From Treponema sp. (GTDB taxonomy: Bacteria > Spirochaetota > Spirochaetia > Treponematales > Treponemataceae): a DNA stretch of 22,052 bases. The stretch spans positions 1 to 22,052 of the forward strand of contig JAEDCY010000042.1 in NCBI GenBank assembly GCA_016293915.1, written 5' to 3'. Numbering within the stretch: position 1 is the stretch's first letter; each line of letters begins with the position of its first letter. Of the stretch, positions 7,485 through 14,679 are shown one piece after another. The notes below the pieces were generated by a model. The model worked only from the letters and a program-made list of their open reading frames with translations. It was not told the origin of the DNA and made no database searches. The position numbers and the translations under genes were made by a program.

Positions 7485-8426
7485 ATGTCAAGAAAAATTA
7501 CTATCATCGGTGCAGGACAGGTTGGTTCAACAGTTGCCTATGCTCTTACTCTGAAACAGATTGCTTCAGAAATCGTCATCATCGACATCATTAAAGAAAA
7601 GGCAATGGGAGAAGCAATGGATATCCGCCAGGGAACTCCATTTATTGGTCCTGTTTATGTTCACGACGGAGACTATGAAGATGCAAAAGGATCTGATATC
7701 GTCGTATTTACTTCCGGTGTAGGCCGTAAACCAGGACAGTCTCGTCTTGATCTTACACAGACAAACGTAGACATTACTAAATCTGTTATTCCTCAGATTA
7801 CAAAGGCAGCTCCTAACGCCCTTTATGTAATCATTGCTAATCCGGTTGATATTCTTACATATCAGTTCGTAAAAACTTCTGGAATTCCTACTAACCGTAT
7901 TTTTGGTACAGGTACAATGCTTGATACAGCCCGCTTCCGTGCACGCATTGCAGAAACTTACAAAGTAGCACAGGAAAACGTACACGGTTATGTATTTGGT
8001 GAACACGGAGATTCATCTTTCGTTCCTTGGTCACTTGCAAACATTGGTTCTATTCCTGTTGATGATTTTGCTAAATCTTACCGCGGAGACAAACTCCCAG
8101 ACTTCGACAAGAATGATGTTGAAGATTACATCCGCAAGTCTGGAGGAATTATCATTGCTGCAAAGAAGTGCACAAACTATGCAATCGGTGTTACAACAGC
8201 AACTCTCTGTGAAGCTTTAAACTACGATACAGATTCAGTTCTTACAATTTCTACAATGCTCGATGGCGAATATGGAATCAAAGATGTATGTCTTTCTATT
8301 CCAACAGTTATCGGAGGAAATGGAATTAAGGGAAGAATCGAAGCTCCTCTTACAGATGCAGAAATTGAATCTCTCCGCCACAGTGCAGACTGTCTCAAAG
8401 AAGTAATCAAACAGGTAAACTTCTAA
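7485..8426 (+). CDS. LDH-fold L-2-hydroxyacid dehydrogenase with malate-type specificity residue
   Basis: This NAD-dependent dehydrogenase of 313 aa has the LDH/MDH fold. GAGQVGS (residues 9-15) is the nucleotide loop; D147 and R150 (LDTARFR) and H174 (GEHGDSS) are catalytic or substrate-binding; R87 is the mobile-loop arginine. Overall the sequence resembles bacterial L-lactate dehydrogenase (GTGTMLDTARFR, HGYVFGEHGD), and it would commonly be annotated ldh. The residue just before KPG in the specificity loop is Arg81 (VGRKPGQSR), where lactate enzymes usually have Gln (position 102 in classic numbering) and malate dehydrogenases have Arg. The enzyme may therefore reduce oxaloacetate to malate, which fits the fumarase and fumarate reductase genes downstream. 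AGGAG at 7472-7476 supports ATG 7485. The fold is certain; the substrate is inferred. Confidence 0.9.
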   Translation: MSRKITIIGAGQVGSTVAYALTLKQIASEIVIIDIIKEKAMGEAMDIRQGTPFIGPVYVHDGDYEDAKGSDIVVFTSGVGRKPGQSRLDLTQTNVDITKSVIPQITKAAPNALYVIIANPVDILTYQFVKTSGIPTNRIFGTGTMLDTARFRARIAETYKVAQENVHGYVFGEHGDSSFVPWSLANIGSIPVDDFAKSYRGDKLPDFDKNDVEDYIRKSGGIIIAAKKCTNYAIGVTTATLCEALNYDTDSVLTISTMLDGEYGIKDVCLSIPTVIGGNGIKGRIEAPLTDAEIESLRHSADCLKEVIKQVNF

Positions 8427-8435
8427 AAATAAAAA

Positions 8436-8967
8436 CAAGATAAACAGGGTATAAAGGATATTCAAAAAAGATAGTTATCTTTAATATCCTGTACATCTTG
8501 TTAATATTTTAAGGAGTGTAAATTTTTAATTTATAAAACAAGATAAACAGGATACAAAAGATATTAAAAGATATAATTATCTTTAATATCCTGTACATCT
8601 AGTTCATCCTGTTAATATTTTAAGGAGTATAAACTTTTAATTTATAAAACAAGATAAACAGGATATAAAGGATATTAAAAAAAGATAGTTATCTTTAATA
8701 TCCTGTACATCTTGTTCATCCTGTTATTATTTTAAGGAGTATAAATTTTTAATTTAAAAACAAGATAAACAGGATATATAAGGACATAAAAAAAGATAGT
8801 TATCTTTAATATCCTGTACATCTAGTTCATCCTGTTAATATTTTAAGGAGTATAAATTTTTAATTTAAAAACAAGATAAACAGAATATAAAGGGTATAAA
8901 AAAAAGATAGTTATCTTTAATATCCTGTACATCTTGTTCATCCTGTTACTATTTTAAGGAATATATT
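8436..8967 (+). repeat. Five tandem ~111-bp hairpin-forming repeats before fumC
   Basis: Copies begin (at CAAGATAAACAG) at 8436, 8539, 8650, 8761 and 8872. The spacing is 111 bases except for the first copy (103), which lacks most of CATCCTGTT. Each copy is an inverted repeat: CAAGATAAACAGGAT and GGATATTAAA on the left, TTTAATATCC and ATCTTGTTCATCCTGTT on the right, around AAAGATAGTTATCTTT. Each ends with TTTTAAGGAGTATAAA, a ribosome-binding-site-like block. In the last copy this block becomes TTTTAAGGAATATATT directly before the fumC ATG, so the fumC translation signal is part of the repeat. The array fills the whole gap between the two genes. A solo relative lies at 16693-16759. Confidence 0.95.
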
Positions 8968-10356
8968 ATGGAATACAAAATTGAACATGACTCTATGGGC
9001 GAAGTAAAAGTTCCTGCAGATAAATACTGGGGAGCTCAGACAGAACGCAGCCACGAGAACTTCGAAATTGGTGTAGGCATTGAAACAATGCCACGTGAAA
9101 TAACAAAGGCTTTCGGTTACCTCAAAAAGGCAGCCGCTATGGCAAACAACGCCCTCAAGCCTGAAAAAATGACAAAAGAAAAGCTCAACGCTATCAAAAA
9201 GGCTTGTGACGAAGTAATTGCAGGTAAACTCAACGACCACTTCCCTCTCGTTGTATGGCAGACAGGTTCTGGAACCCAGAGTAACATGAATGCTAACGAA
9301 GTTATCGCAAACCGTGCTAACGAAATAGCCGGTAAAAAAATCTGTCATCCAAACGATGACATCAACATGAGCCAGTCTTCAAACGACACCTTCCCAACTG
9401 CCCTTCACATTTCAGCAGTATATGCAATCGAAGATAAGCTCTTCCCTGCAATCGATACTCTTGTAGAGACCTTCAAAAAGCTCGAAAAAGAAAACATGAA
9501 GATTGTAAAATCTGGCCGTACACATCTTCAGGATGCTGTACCTATTTCATTCGGTCAGGAAATCTCAGGCTGGAGAACTTCTCTTGAACAGGATAAAAAA
9601 ATGCTCCAGTCTTCACTTCCATTCTTAAAGCAGCTTGCTCTTGGTGGAACAGCTGTAGGAACTGGATTGAACACTCCAAAGGGCTTCGACAAAAAAGTTG
9701 CTGAATGCGTTTCTGAACTTACAGGAAAGAAATTCGTAACAGCACCTAATAAGTTCCACGCCCTCACTTCAAAAGATGAATTGGTATATGCACACGGAGC
9801 AATCAAAGCTCTTGCCGCAGATATGATGAAAATTGCTAACGACGTTCGCTGGCTTGCTTCTGGTCCTCGTGACGGTCTTGGAGAAATCCATATTCCTGAA
9901 AATGAACCAGGTTCATCAATCATGCCGGGAAAAGTAAACCCAACTCAGTGCGAAGCAGTTACTATGGTTGCTGTTCAGGTAATGGGTAACGATGCTGCAA
10001 TCGGTTTTGCTGCTTCTCAGGGTAACTTTGAATTAAACGTATTTATGCCTGTAATTGCATATAATTTTATTCAGTCTGCCCGTCTTCTTGCAGAAGCTAT
10101 GCTTTCATTCAACAAGAACTGTGCTGTTGGAATTAAGGCTAACAAAGACAAAATGCATCATAATCTTTATAACTCTTTAATGCTTGTAACTGCATTAAAC
10201 CCTTATATTGGTTACGAAAACGCTGCTAAGACAGCTCACAAAGCTTTTGATGAAAATATCTCTCTCAAAGATGCCTGTGTAGGACTCGGTTTCCTTACAG
10301 CAGAAGAATTTGATAAAGTATTCAAACCAGAAGCTATGGCATTTCCAAAAGCCTAA
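8968..10356 (+). CDS. fumC: Fumarate hydratase, class II
   Basis: This enzyme interconverts malate and fumarate reversibly in the cytoplasm, without an iron-sulfur cluster. Its 462 aa is the normal family length. Signatures are clear: GSGTQSNMNANEV, SSNDTFPTALHI, SGRTHLQDAVP and GSSIMPGKVNP at 315-325, with S317 as the catalytic serine. Aspartase is the main alternative, but HPNDDINMSQSSNDTFPTA favours fumarase. ATG 8968 follows AAGGA of the last tandem repeat copy. In a fermentative cell with the fumarate reductase genes downstream, it likely runs from malate to fumarate. Codon use (many CTC, AAC, TTC) suggests high expression. Confidence 0.95.
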   Translation: MEYKIEHDSMGEVKVPADKYWGAQTERSHENFEIGVGIETMPREITKAFGYLKKAAAMANNALKPEKMTKEKLNAIKKACDEVIAGKLNDHFPLVVWQTGSGTQSNMNANEVIANRANEIAGKKICHPNDDINMSQSSNDTFPTALHISAVYAIEDKLFPAIDTLVETFKKLEKENMKIVKSGRTHLQDAVPISFGQEISGWRTSLEQDKKMLQSSLPFLKQLALGGTAVGTGLNTPKGFDKKVAECVSELTGKKFVTAPNKFHALTSKDELVYAHGAIKALAADMMKIANDVRWLASGPRDGLGEIHIPENEPGSSIMPGKVNPTQCEAVTMVAVQVMGNDAAIGFAASQGNFELNVFMPVIAYNFIQSARLLAEAMLSFNKNCAVGIKANKDKMHHNLYNSLMLVTALNPYIGYENAAKTAHKAFDENISLKDACVGLGFLTAEEFDKVFKPEAMAFPKA

Positions 10357-10363
10357 AATCGAA

Positions 10364-10403
10364 GAACCTAAACCGGACTGCAACAGCGGGCCGTTTTAGG
10401 TTC
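10364..10403 (+). terminator. Hairpin after fumC, probable terminator
   Basis: GAACCTAAACCGG (10364-10376) pairs with CCGTTTTAGGTTC (10391-10403), with a single mismatch and a 14-base loop, starting 8 bases after the fumC stop. There is no U run after the hairpin, so it may stabilise the transcript end rather than terminate. Confidence 0.45.
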
Positions 10404-10524
10404 ATCGAAAGATATATATGGACTTACAGCAGCTAATACTCAGCGACCTATTGGAATATCAAAAGGTTTGAGTTCTGATGAATTTCTTATTCAGGCTCTT
10501 GAACAAGAGGCTCAGACAAATTAA
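10402..10524 (+). pseudogene. Gene scrap between fumC and the receiver-like ORF
   Basis: An open frame without a start codon reads 40 residues (YGLTAANTQRPIGISKGL, then SSDEFLIQALEQEAQTN) to a stop. A second frame continues from about 10505 to a stop at 10621 and contains NVDLKELRNLLSEWSNR. The two look like pieces of one or two proteins joined by frameshift or deletion. The family is not recognised. Confidence 0.35.
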
Positions 10525-10621
10525 AAACAGATGTTATCATCTTTTCTTTCTTCTGTAAAAGCATTGAAAACGTGGATCTCAAGGAATTAAGAAATCTACT
10601 TTCAGAATGGAGCAATAGATA

Positions 10622-10936
10622 ATGATGGATGAACTTTATATTGTTGGAGACCAGTCGCGTCTGGTTGTTAAAAATTTCATAAATCAGTTCAATGATTGTT
10701 GCTGTGATATTAAAGTATATTCTCCAACAGAAAGTCAAATTGATAATCTTCCAAACTATTCTATTTATCTTCTTGTTCATCTTCCTGTAATTTTTCTTAC
10801 TGCCAATAATGACAGACAAAGCTTAATAAACGTAATGGAATTTAAACCAGATGGTTACATACTTAAAAGTAAATCTCCAGATGAAATAAAAGCCGCTGTT
10901 GTTGATTTCTTTAAGAATCGTATAATCAGAATGTAA
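10622..10936 (+). CDS. Degenerate response-regulator receiver-like protein
   Basis: This 104-aa ORF ends like a receiver domain: LPVIFLTANNDRQSLINVME supplies the conserved Thr region, and KPDGYILKSKSPDEIKAAV supplies the conserved Lys and alpha-5 region. The middle, which should contain the phosphorylated Asp followed by x-MP, is missing: LPNYSIYLL runs straight into VHLPVIF. The protein is therefore about 20-25 residues shorter than a normal receiver and should not accept phosphate. GGAG at 10609-10612 supports the ATG at 10622. It lies just upstream of feoB (24-base gap) in a degenerate stretch, so it is either a decayed gene or a small phosphorylation-independent regulator. I favour decay. 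Confidence 0.5.
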   Translation: MMDELYIVGDQSRLVVKNFINQFNDCCCDIKVYSPTESQIDNLPNYSIYLLVHLPVIFLTANNDRQSLINVMEFKPDGYILKSKSPDEIKAAVVDFFKNRIIRM

Positions 10937-10960
10937 CTTAATATTATAGGGCTTAAAAAC

Positions 10961-13321
10961 ATGACATTAAAAGATTTACCAATCGGAGCTTCGGCAAGCA
11001 TTATTAAAACCGGTGGCAACGGTGAATTAAGACAGCATTTTCTCGATATGGGAGTAATTCCCGGAACAACAATTACAAAAGTAAAACTTGCTCCTATGGG
11101 AGATCCTGTTGAGTTAGATGTAAATGGATATGAACTTACAATGCGTCTTGATGATGCTGATAAAATTGAAGTTAATCAAATATCAACTGACTTAAACAAA
11201 ACAGAATTAAATAAAAAAACAAGTAACATAAATAAGTCAAAAAAATCTACAGAACACCCAGGCCTTGGTGAAGGTGGACGCTTTCATACAAAATATGACG
11301 AAAATCCTCTTCCAGATAATACAATACTTACCTATGCTCTTGTTGGAAATCAAAACTGTGGTAAAACTACCCTTTTCAATCAGCTGACCGGCTCAAATCA
11401 GCATGTAGGAAACTTTCCAGGAGTTACAGTAGACCGTAAAGACGGTGAAATCCGTGGTCATTCAAATACACTTGTAACAGACTTACCTGGCATTTATTCA
11501 ATGTCTCCCTACACCAGTGAAGAAATCATTTCCAGAAACTTTGTATTAAATGAAAAGCCTAAAGGAATCATAAATATAGTTGATGCAACAAACATCGAAA
11601 GAAACCTTTATCTTACCATGCAGCTTCTTGAAATGGATCTTCCTATGGTAATTGCCCTGAATATGATGGATGAAGTTACAGGCAACGGTGGTTCTATTGA
11701 TGTAAATAAAATGGAAGAGCTGCTTGGAGTTCCTGTCATTCCAATTTCAGCAGCCAAAAATCAGGGTGTTGATGAACTTATAAAACATGCGATTCATGTT
11801 GCACATTTTCAGGAAAAGCCTCTTAGTCAGGATTTTTGTGATGAAAATGATAGCGGTGGCGCTGTTCATCGTGCTCTGCATGCAGTAATTCATCTTATAC
11901 AGGATCATGCAGATAAAGCTGGAATTCCTGTACGTTTTGCCGCAAGCAAACTTCTTGAAGGTGATAAACGAATTGTACATCAGTTAGACTTGGACTTGAA
12001 TGAAAAAGAAACTCTCGAACATATTGCCCTTCAAATGGAAAACGAACGCGGACTTGACCGAAGTGCCGCCATTGCAGACATGCGCTATTCATATATCAGA
12101 AATGTTTGCAGCCAGACTGTTCATAATCCGCACGAAAGTCGTGAACGAGTAAGGTCTCAAAAAATTGATTCTCTTTTAACAGGAAAATATACAGCTATTC
12201 CTTTCTTTATTATAATCATGGCATGTGTATTTTTCCTTACTTTTAATGTAATTGGAGCTTTTTTTCAGGGACTTCTTGAAAATGGAATAGAAGCATTAAC
12301 TCATTTTATTGATAATGGTCTTACTACAATCGGAACAAATGAAGTTCTACATGCTCTTATAATAGATGGTATTTTTGCAGGAGTAGGAAGTGTTCTCTCT
12401 TTCCTTCCTGTAATTGTTACTTTATTTCTTTTTCTTTCGCTTCTGGAAGATTCAGGTTATATTGCCAGAGTAGCTTTTGTTATGGATACACTGCTTCGTA
12501 AGATTGGTCTTTCTGGTCGCAGCATTGTCCCACTTTTGATAGGTTTTGGCTGCACAGTTCCTGCAATTATGTCTACACGAATTTTACCTAGTGAACGCGA
12601 CCGAAAAATGACAATTCTTCTTACACCATTTATGAGCTGCACTGCAAAACTCCCGATTTATGCCTTCTTTACGGCTGCTTTTTTCCCTGGACGAGGCGGC
12701 TTAATTATGACAGCCCTTTATGTATTCGGAATTATCATTGGAATACTTGCTGCTTTGTTATATCGAAAAACATTGTTCAAAGGTGAGCCTGTTCCTTTTG
12801 TTATGGAGCTTCCAAATTACCGCTTACCAAGTGTCAGAAATACTGCACAGCTTCTTTGGGAAAAGGCAAAAGATTTTCTTGAACGAGCTTTTACAGTAAT
12901 TTTTATTGCAACAATTATTATTTGGTTTTTACAAAGTTTTACTCCAAAACTCAATTTTACAGATAATTCTTCGCAAAGCATACTTGCTATGATTGCAGGA
13001 CTGCTTGAGCCTGTTATGAGACCGCTTGGACTTGGCGACTGGAGAATCTGTATTTCTCTTATTTCCGGTGTTATGGCAAAAGAAAGTGTTGTTTCAACCA
13101 TGAAAATACTATTTTCTGGTCAACTTACAGCAGCACTTACAATTCGCTCTTCTGTAAGTCTTCTTGTATTCAGTCTTCTTTACACACCTTGTATTGCTGC
13201 AATTGCATCTGTAAAGCGAGAACTTGGAACTAAATGGGCTATTTTACTAGTTGCATGGCAGTGTATTCTGGCCTGGATTTGCTCTTTTATTGTTTTCATG
13301 ATTTTAGGATTCATTATATAG
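10961..13321 (+). CDS. feoB: Fused FeoA-FeoB ferrous iron transporter
   Basis: This is a GTPase-driven Fe2+ importer in the inner membrane, 786 aa. Residues 1-72 are a FeoA (SH3-like) domain (TLKDLPIGASASI, LRQHFLDMGVIPGT). A polar linker (73-115) leads to the FeoB G domain: G1 GNQNCGKTT (129-137), the switch region NFPGVTVDRKDG, G3 DLPG (174-177), G4 NMMD (234-237) and G5 SAAK. After about residue 405 come multiple hydrophobic helices with the paired gate motifs GFGCTVPAIMSTR and FMSCTAKLPIYAFF. The transporter is intact. FeoA is usually a separate small protein; the fusion is known but less common. No FeoC is present. Its place next to an operon with dozens of cluster-binding cysteines makes iron supply for those proteins a plausible role. 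Confidence 0.95.
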   Translation: MTLKDLPIGASASIIKTGGNGELRQHFLDMGVIPGTTITKVKLAPMGDPVELDVNGYELTMRLDDADKIEVNQISTDLNKTELNKKTSNINKSKKSTEHPGLGEGGRFHTKYDENPLPDNTILTYALVGNQNCGKTTLFNQLTGSNQHVGNFPGVTVDRKDGEIRGHSNTLVTDLPGIYSMSPYTSEEIISRNFVLNEKPKGIINIVDATNIERNLYLTMQLLEMDLPMVIALNMMDEVTGNGGSIDVNKMEELLGVPVIPISAAKNQGVDELIKHAIHVAHFQEKPLSQDFCDENDSGGAVHRALHAVIHLIQDHADKAGIPVRFAASKLLEGDKRIVHQLDLDLNEKETLEHIALQMENERGLDRSAAIADMRYSYIRNVCSQTVHNPHESRERVRSQKIDSLLTGKYTAIPFFIIIMACVFFLTFNVIGAFFQGLLENGIEALTHFIDNGLTTIGTNEVLHALIIDGIFAGVGSVLSFLPVIVTLFLFLSLLEDSGYIARVAFVMDTLLRKIGLSGRSIVPLLIGFGCTVPAIMSTRILPSERDRKMTILLTPFMSCTAKLPIYAFFTAAFFPGRGGLIMTALYVFGIIIGILAALLYRKTLFKGEPVPFVMELPNYRLPSVRNTAQLLWEKAKDFLERAFTVIFIATIIIWFLQSFTPKLNFTDNSSQSILAMIAGLLEPVMRPLGLGDWRICISLISGVMAKESVVSTMKILFSGQLTAALTIRSSVSLLVFSLLYTPCIAAIASVKRELGTKWAILLVAWQCILAWICSFIVFMILGFII

Positions 13322-13372
13322 ATAAATAAAATTTAATATCTATAATAAACACAAATCCCTCTATTTTTAATC

Positions 13373-13401
13373 TTCACAAATTCTTAAAAAGAGTTTATAC
13401 T
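13373..13401 (+). promoter_or_regulatory. Sigma-70-type promoter of the hdr operon
   Basis: TTCACA (13373-13378) and TATACT (13396-13401) are spaced by 17 bases, 82 bases before the hdrB start. Downstream, GGATAA (13406-13411) and TTATCC (about 13433-13438) form a spaced inverted repeat within the leader, which could be an operator. No known regulator site (Rex, Fnr) is recognised. Confidence 0.6.
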
Positions 13402-13483
13402 GAATGGATAATTGGTGTAATTTCGGTAAAATTTATCCAATTCAAAGATTAATAAGTCAAACATATATTATATGGGAGCAAGT

Positions 13484-14278
13484 ATGACATATTCTTATTT
13501 TCCAGGCTGTACGCTCAAGAATAAGGCAACTGACCTTGACATCTGGGCTCGTAAGTCTGCGGAAGCGTTAGGATTCACACTTGAAGAAATTCCTGAATGG
13601 CAGTGCTGTGGGGGTGAATACCCTATGGCAAAAGACGAGATTGCTTCTAAGCTTTCTTCTGTCCGTGCATTGGCAAATGCCCGCGATTCCGGACATGACT
13701 TGGTTACTCTCTGTTCTGCCTGCTACAACGTTCTTAAACAGGTTAATAACGATGTTGCAACAGACGAGTTTGTATCCTTCAAGGTGAATAATTATCTCAA
13801 ACAGGACGAGATTGAGTATCATGGTGAGACAAAAGTTCTTCACTATCTCGAAATCCTGCGCGATGTTGTAGGCTGGGACAAGGTAAAAGCAGCAGTAAAA
13901 AAGCCTTTCACTGGCAAGAAAATTGGTGCTTATTACGGATGTCTTCTTTTGAGACCTGGCAAAGTTCTTCAGTTGGATGATCCTGAAAATCCACAGCTTA
14001 TCGAAGACTTTATCAAAGCAATCGGTGCAACTCCAGTTATCTATGCTCAAAGAAACGAGTGCTGCGGTGCCTACACAATGTTTGAAGACGAGTCAATCCC
14101 AAAAAACAGAACTAAGAAGATTCTTTCAAATGCAGAAGATATGGGAGCTGATTTCCTTGTAACCTCATGTCCTCTCTGCCGCTATAATCTTATTAAGAAT
14201 AAGGGTGATTCTAAGCTCGATGTAATTTACTTTACAGAACTGCTTGCAGAAGCCCTCGGTCTTAAGGAGGAAAAATAA
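13484..14278 (+). CDS. hdrB: Heterodisulfide reductase subunit B-like protein
   Basis: HdrB is the catalytic disulfide-reducing subunit of HdrABC complexes. The 264-aa protein has two complete CCG domains: C9, C41-C42, C77, C80 and C153, C193-C194, C229, C232. In methanogen HdrB such motifs bind two noncubane [4Fe-4S] clusters. With both motifs intact it should be active in disulfide or equivalent electron-acceptor chemistry. I chose ATG 13484 over the ATG at 13472 because GGGAG at 13474-13478 lies 5 bases upstream of it, and because the family starts at this point (MTYSYFPGC). The gene overlaps hdrC by TAATG. In a spirochaete without coenzyme M/B, the acceptor is unlikely to be CoM-S-S-CoB; it may be a thiol protein or the fumarate reductase subunits encoded downstream. 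Confidence 0.9.
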   Translation: MTYSYFPGCTLKNKATDLDIWARKSAEALGFTLEEIPEWQCCGGEYPMAKDEIASKLSSVRALANARDSGHDLVTLCSACYNVLKQVNNDVATDEFVSFKVNNYLKQDEIEYHGETKVLHYLEILRDVVGWDKVKAAVKKPFTGKKIGAYYGCLLLRPGKVLQLDDPENPQLIEDFIKAIGATPVIYAQRNECCGAYTMFEDESIPKNRTKKILSNAEDMGADFLVTSCPLCRYNLIKNKGDSKLDVIYFTELLAEALGLKEEK

Positions 14279-14664
14279 TGGAAGCAGATTTGACTAAAGA
14301 AATCATCCTCCAGAAGAGCGGTGTAAATCCTAAGAAATGTATGGTCTGCGGAAAGTGTTCTGCTACCTGCCCTAACTACGATGCTATGGAATATCATCCA
14401 CATCAGTTTGTTCAGATGGTAGAAAACGGCGACATTGAGCCGCTTTTGCAGTCTAAATCAATCTATGCATGTCTTTCATGCTTTGCCTGCCTTGAGCGTT
14501 GTCCACGTCAGGTTGAACCTGCAAAACTGATTGACGGTGTAAGAGCATATGTTGAAGGTCAGCGCGGTCCTCACCGACTCGACCCTGTTCAGGTTCCAGA
14601 GCATCTGGATGACGATATGCCTCAGCAGGCTATCGTTAGTGCATTCAGAAAGTACAAGAAATAA
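14278..14664 (+). CDS. hdrC: Heterodisulfide reductase subunit C-like ferredoxin
   Basis: HdrC carries electrons from HdrA to HdrB. The 128-aa protein contains two [4Fe-4S] motifs: C21, C24, C27, C31 and C65, C68, C71, C75. The tail from about residue 95 is polar. The start overlaps the hdrB stop, with AAGGAGG 9 bases upstream, which indicates translational coupling. Size and motif spacing fit the soluble cytoplasmic HdrC, not the membrane HdrDE type. Confidence 0.9.
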   Translation: MEADLTKEIILQKSGVNPKKCMVCGKCSATCPNYDAMEYHPHQFVQMVENGDIEPLLQSKSIYACLSCFACLERCPRQVEPAKLIDGVRAYVEGQRGPHRLDPVQVPEHLDDDMPQQAIVSAFRKYKK

Positions 14665-14679
14665 GGAGTGACATAGAAA

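Noticed and set aside
9555..9923. Minus-strand ORF inside fumC
   Set aside because: It lies within a fully conserved fumarase reading frame and has no recognisable domain.
13314..13348. Inverted repeat TTATATAGATA/TATCTATAATAA after feoB as a terminator
   Set aside because: The stem is entirely A+T-rich, overlaps the end of the coding sequence and has no following U run, so it would be a weak terminator.
13406..13438. GGATAA/TTATCC spaced inverted repeat as a Rex or Fnr site
   Set aside because: It does not match the known consensus of either regulator; it is kept only as a possible unassigned operator.
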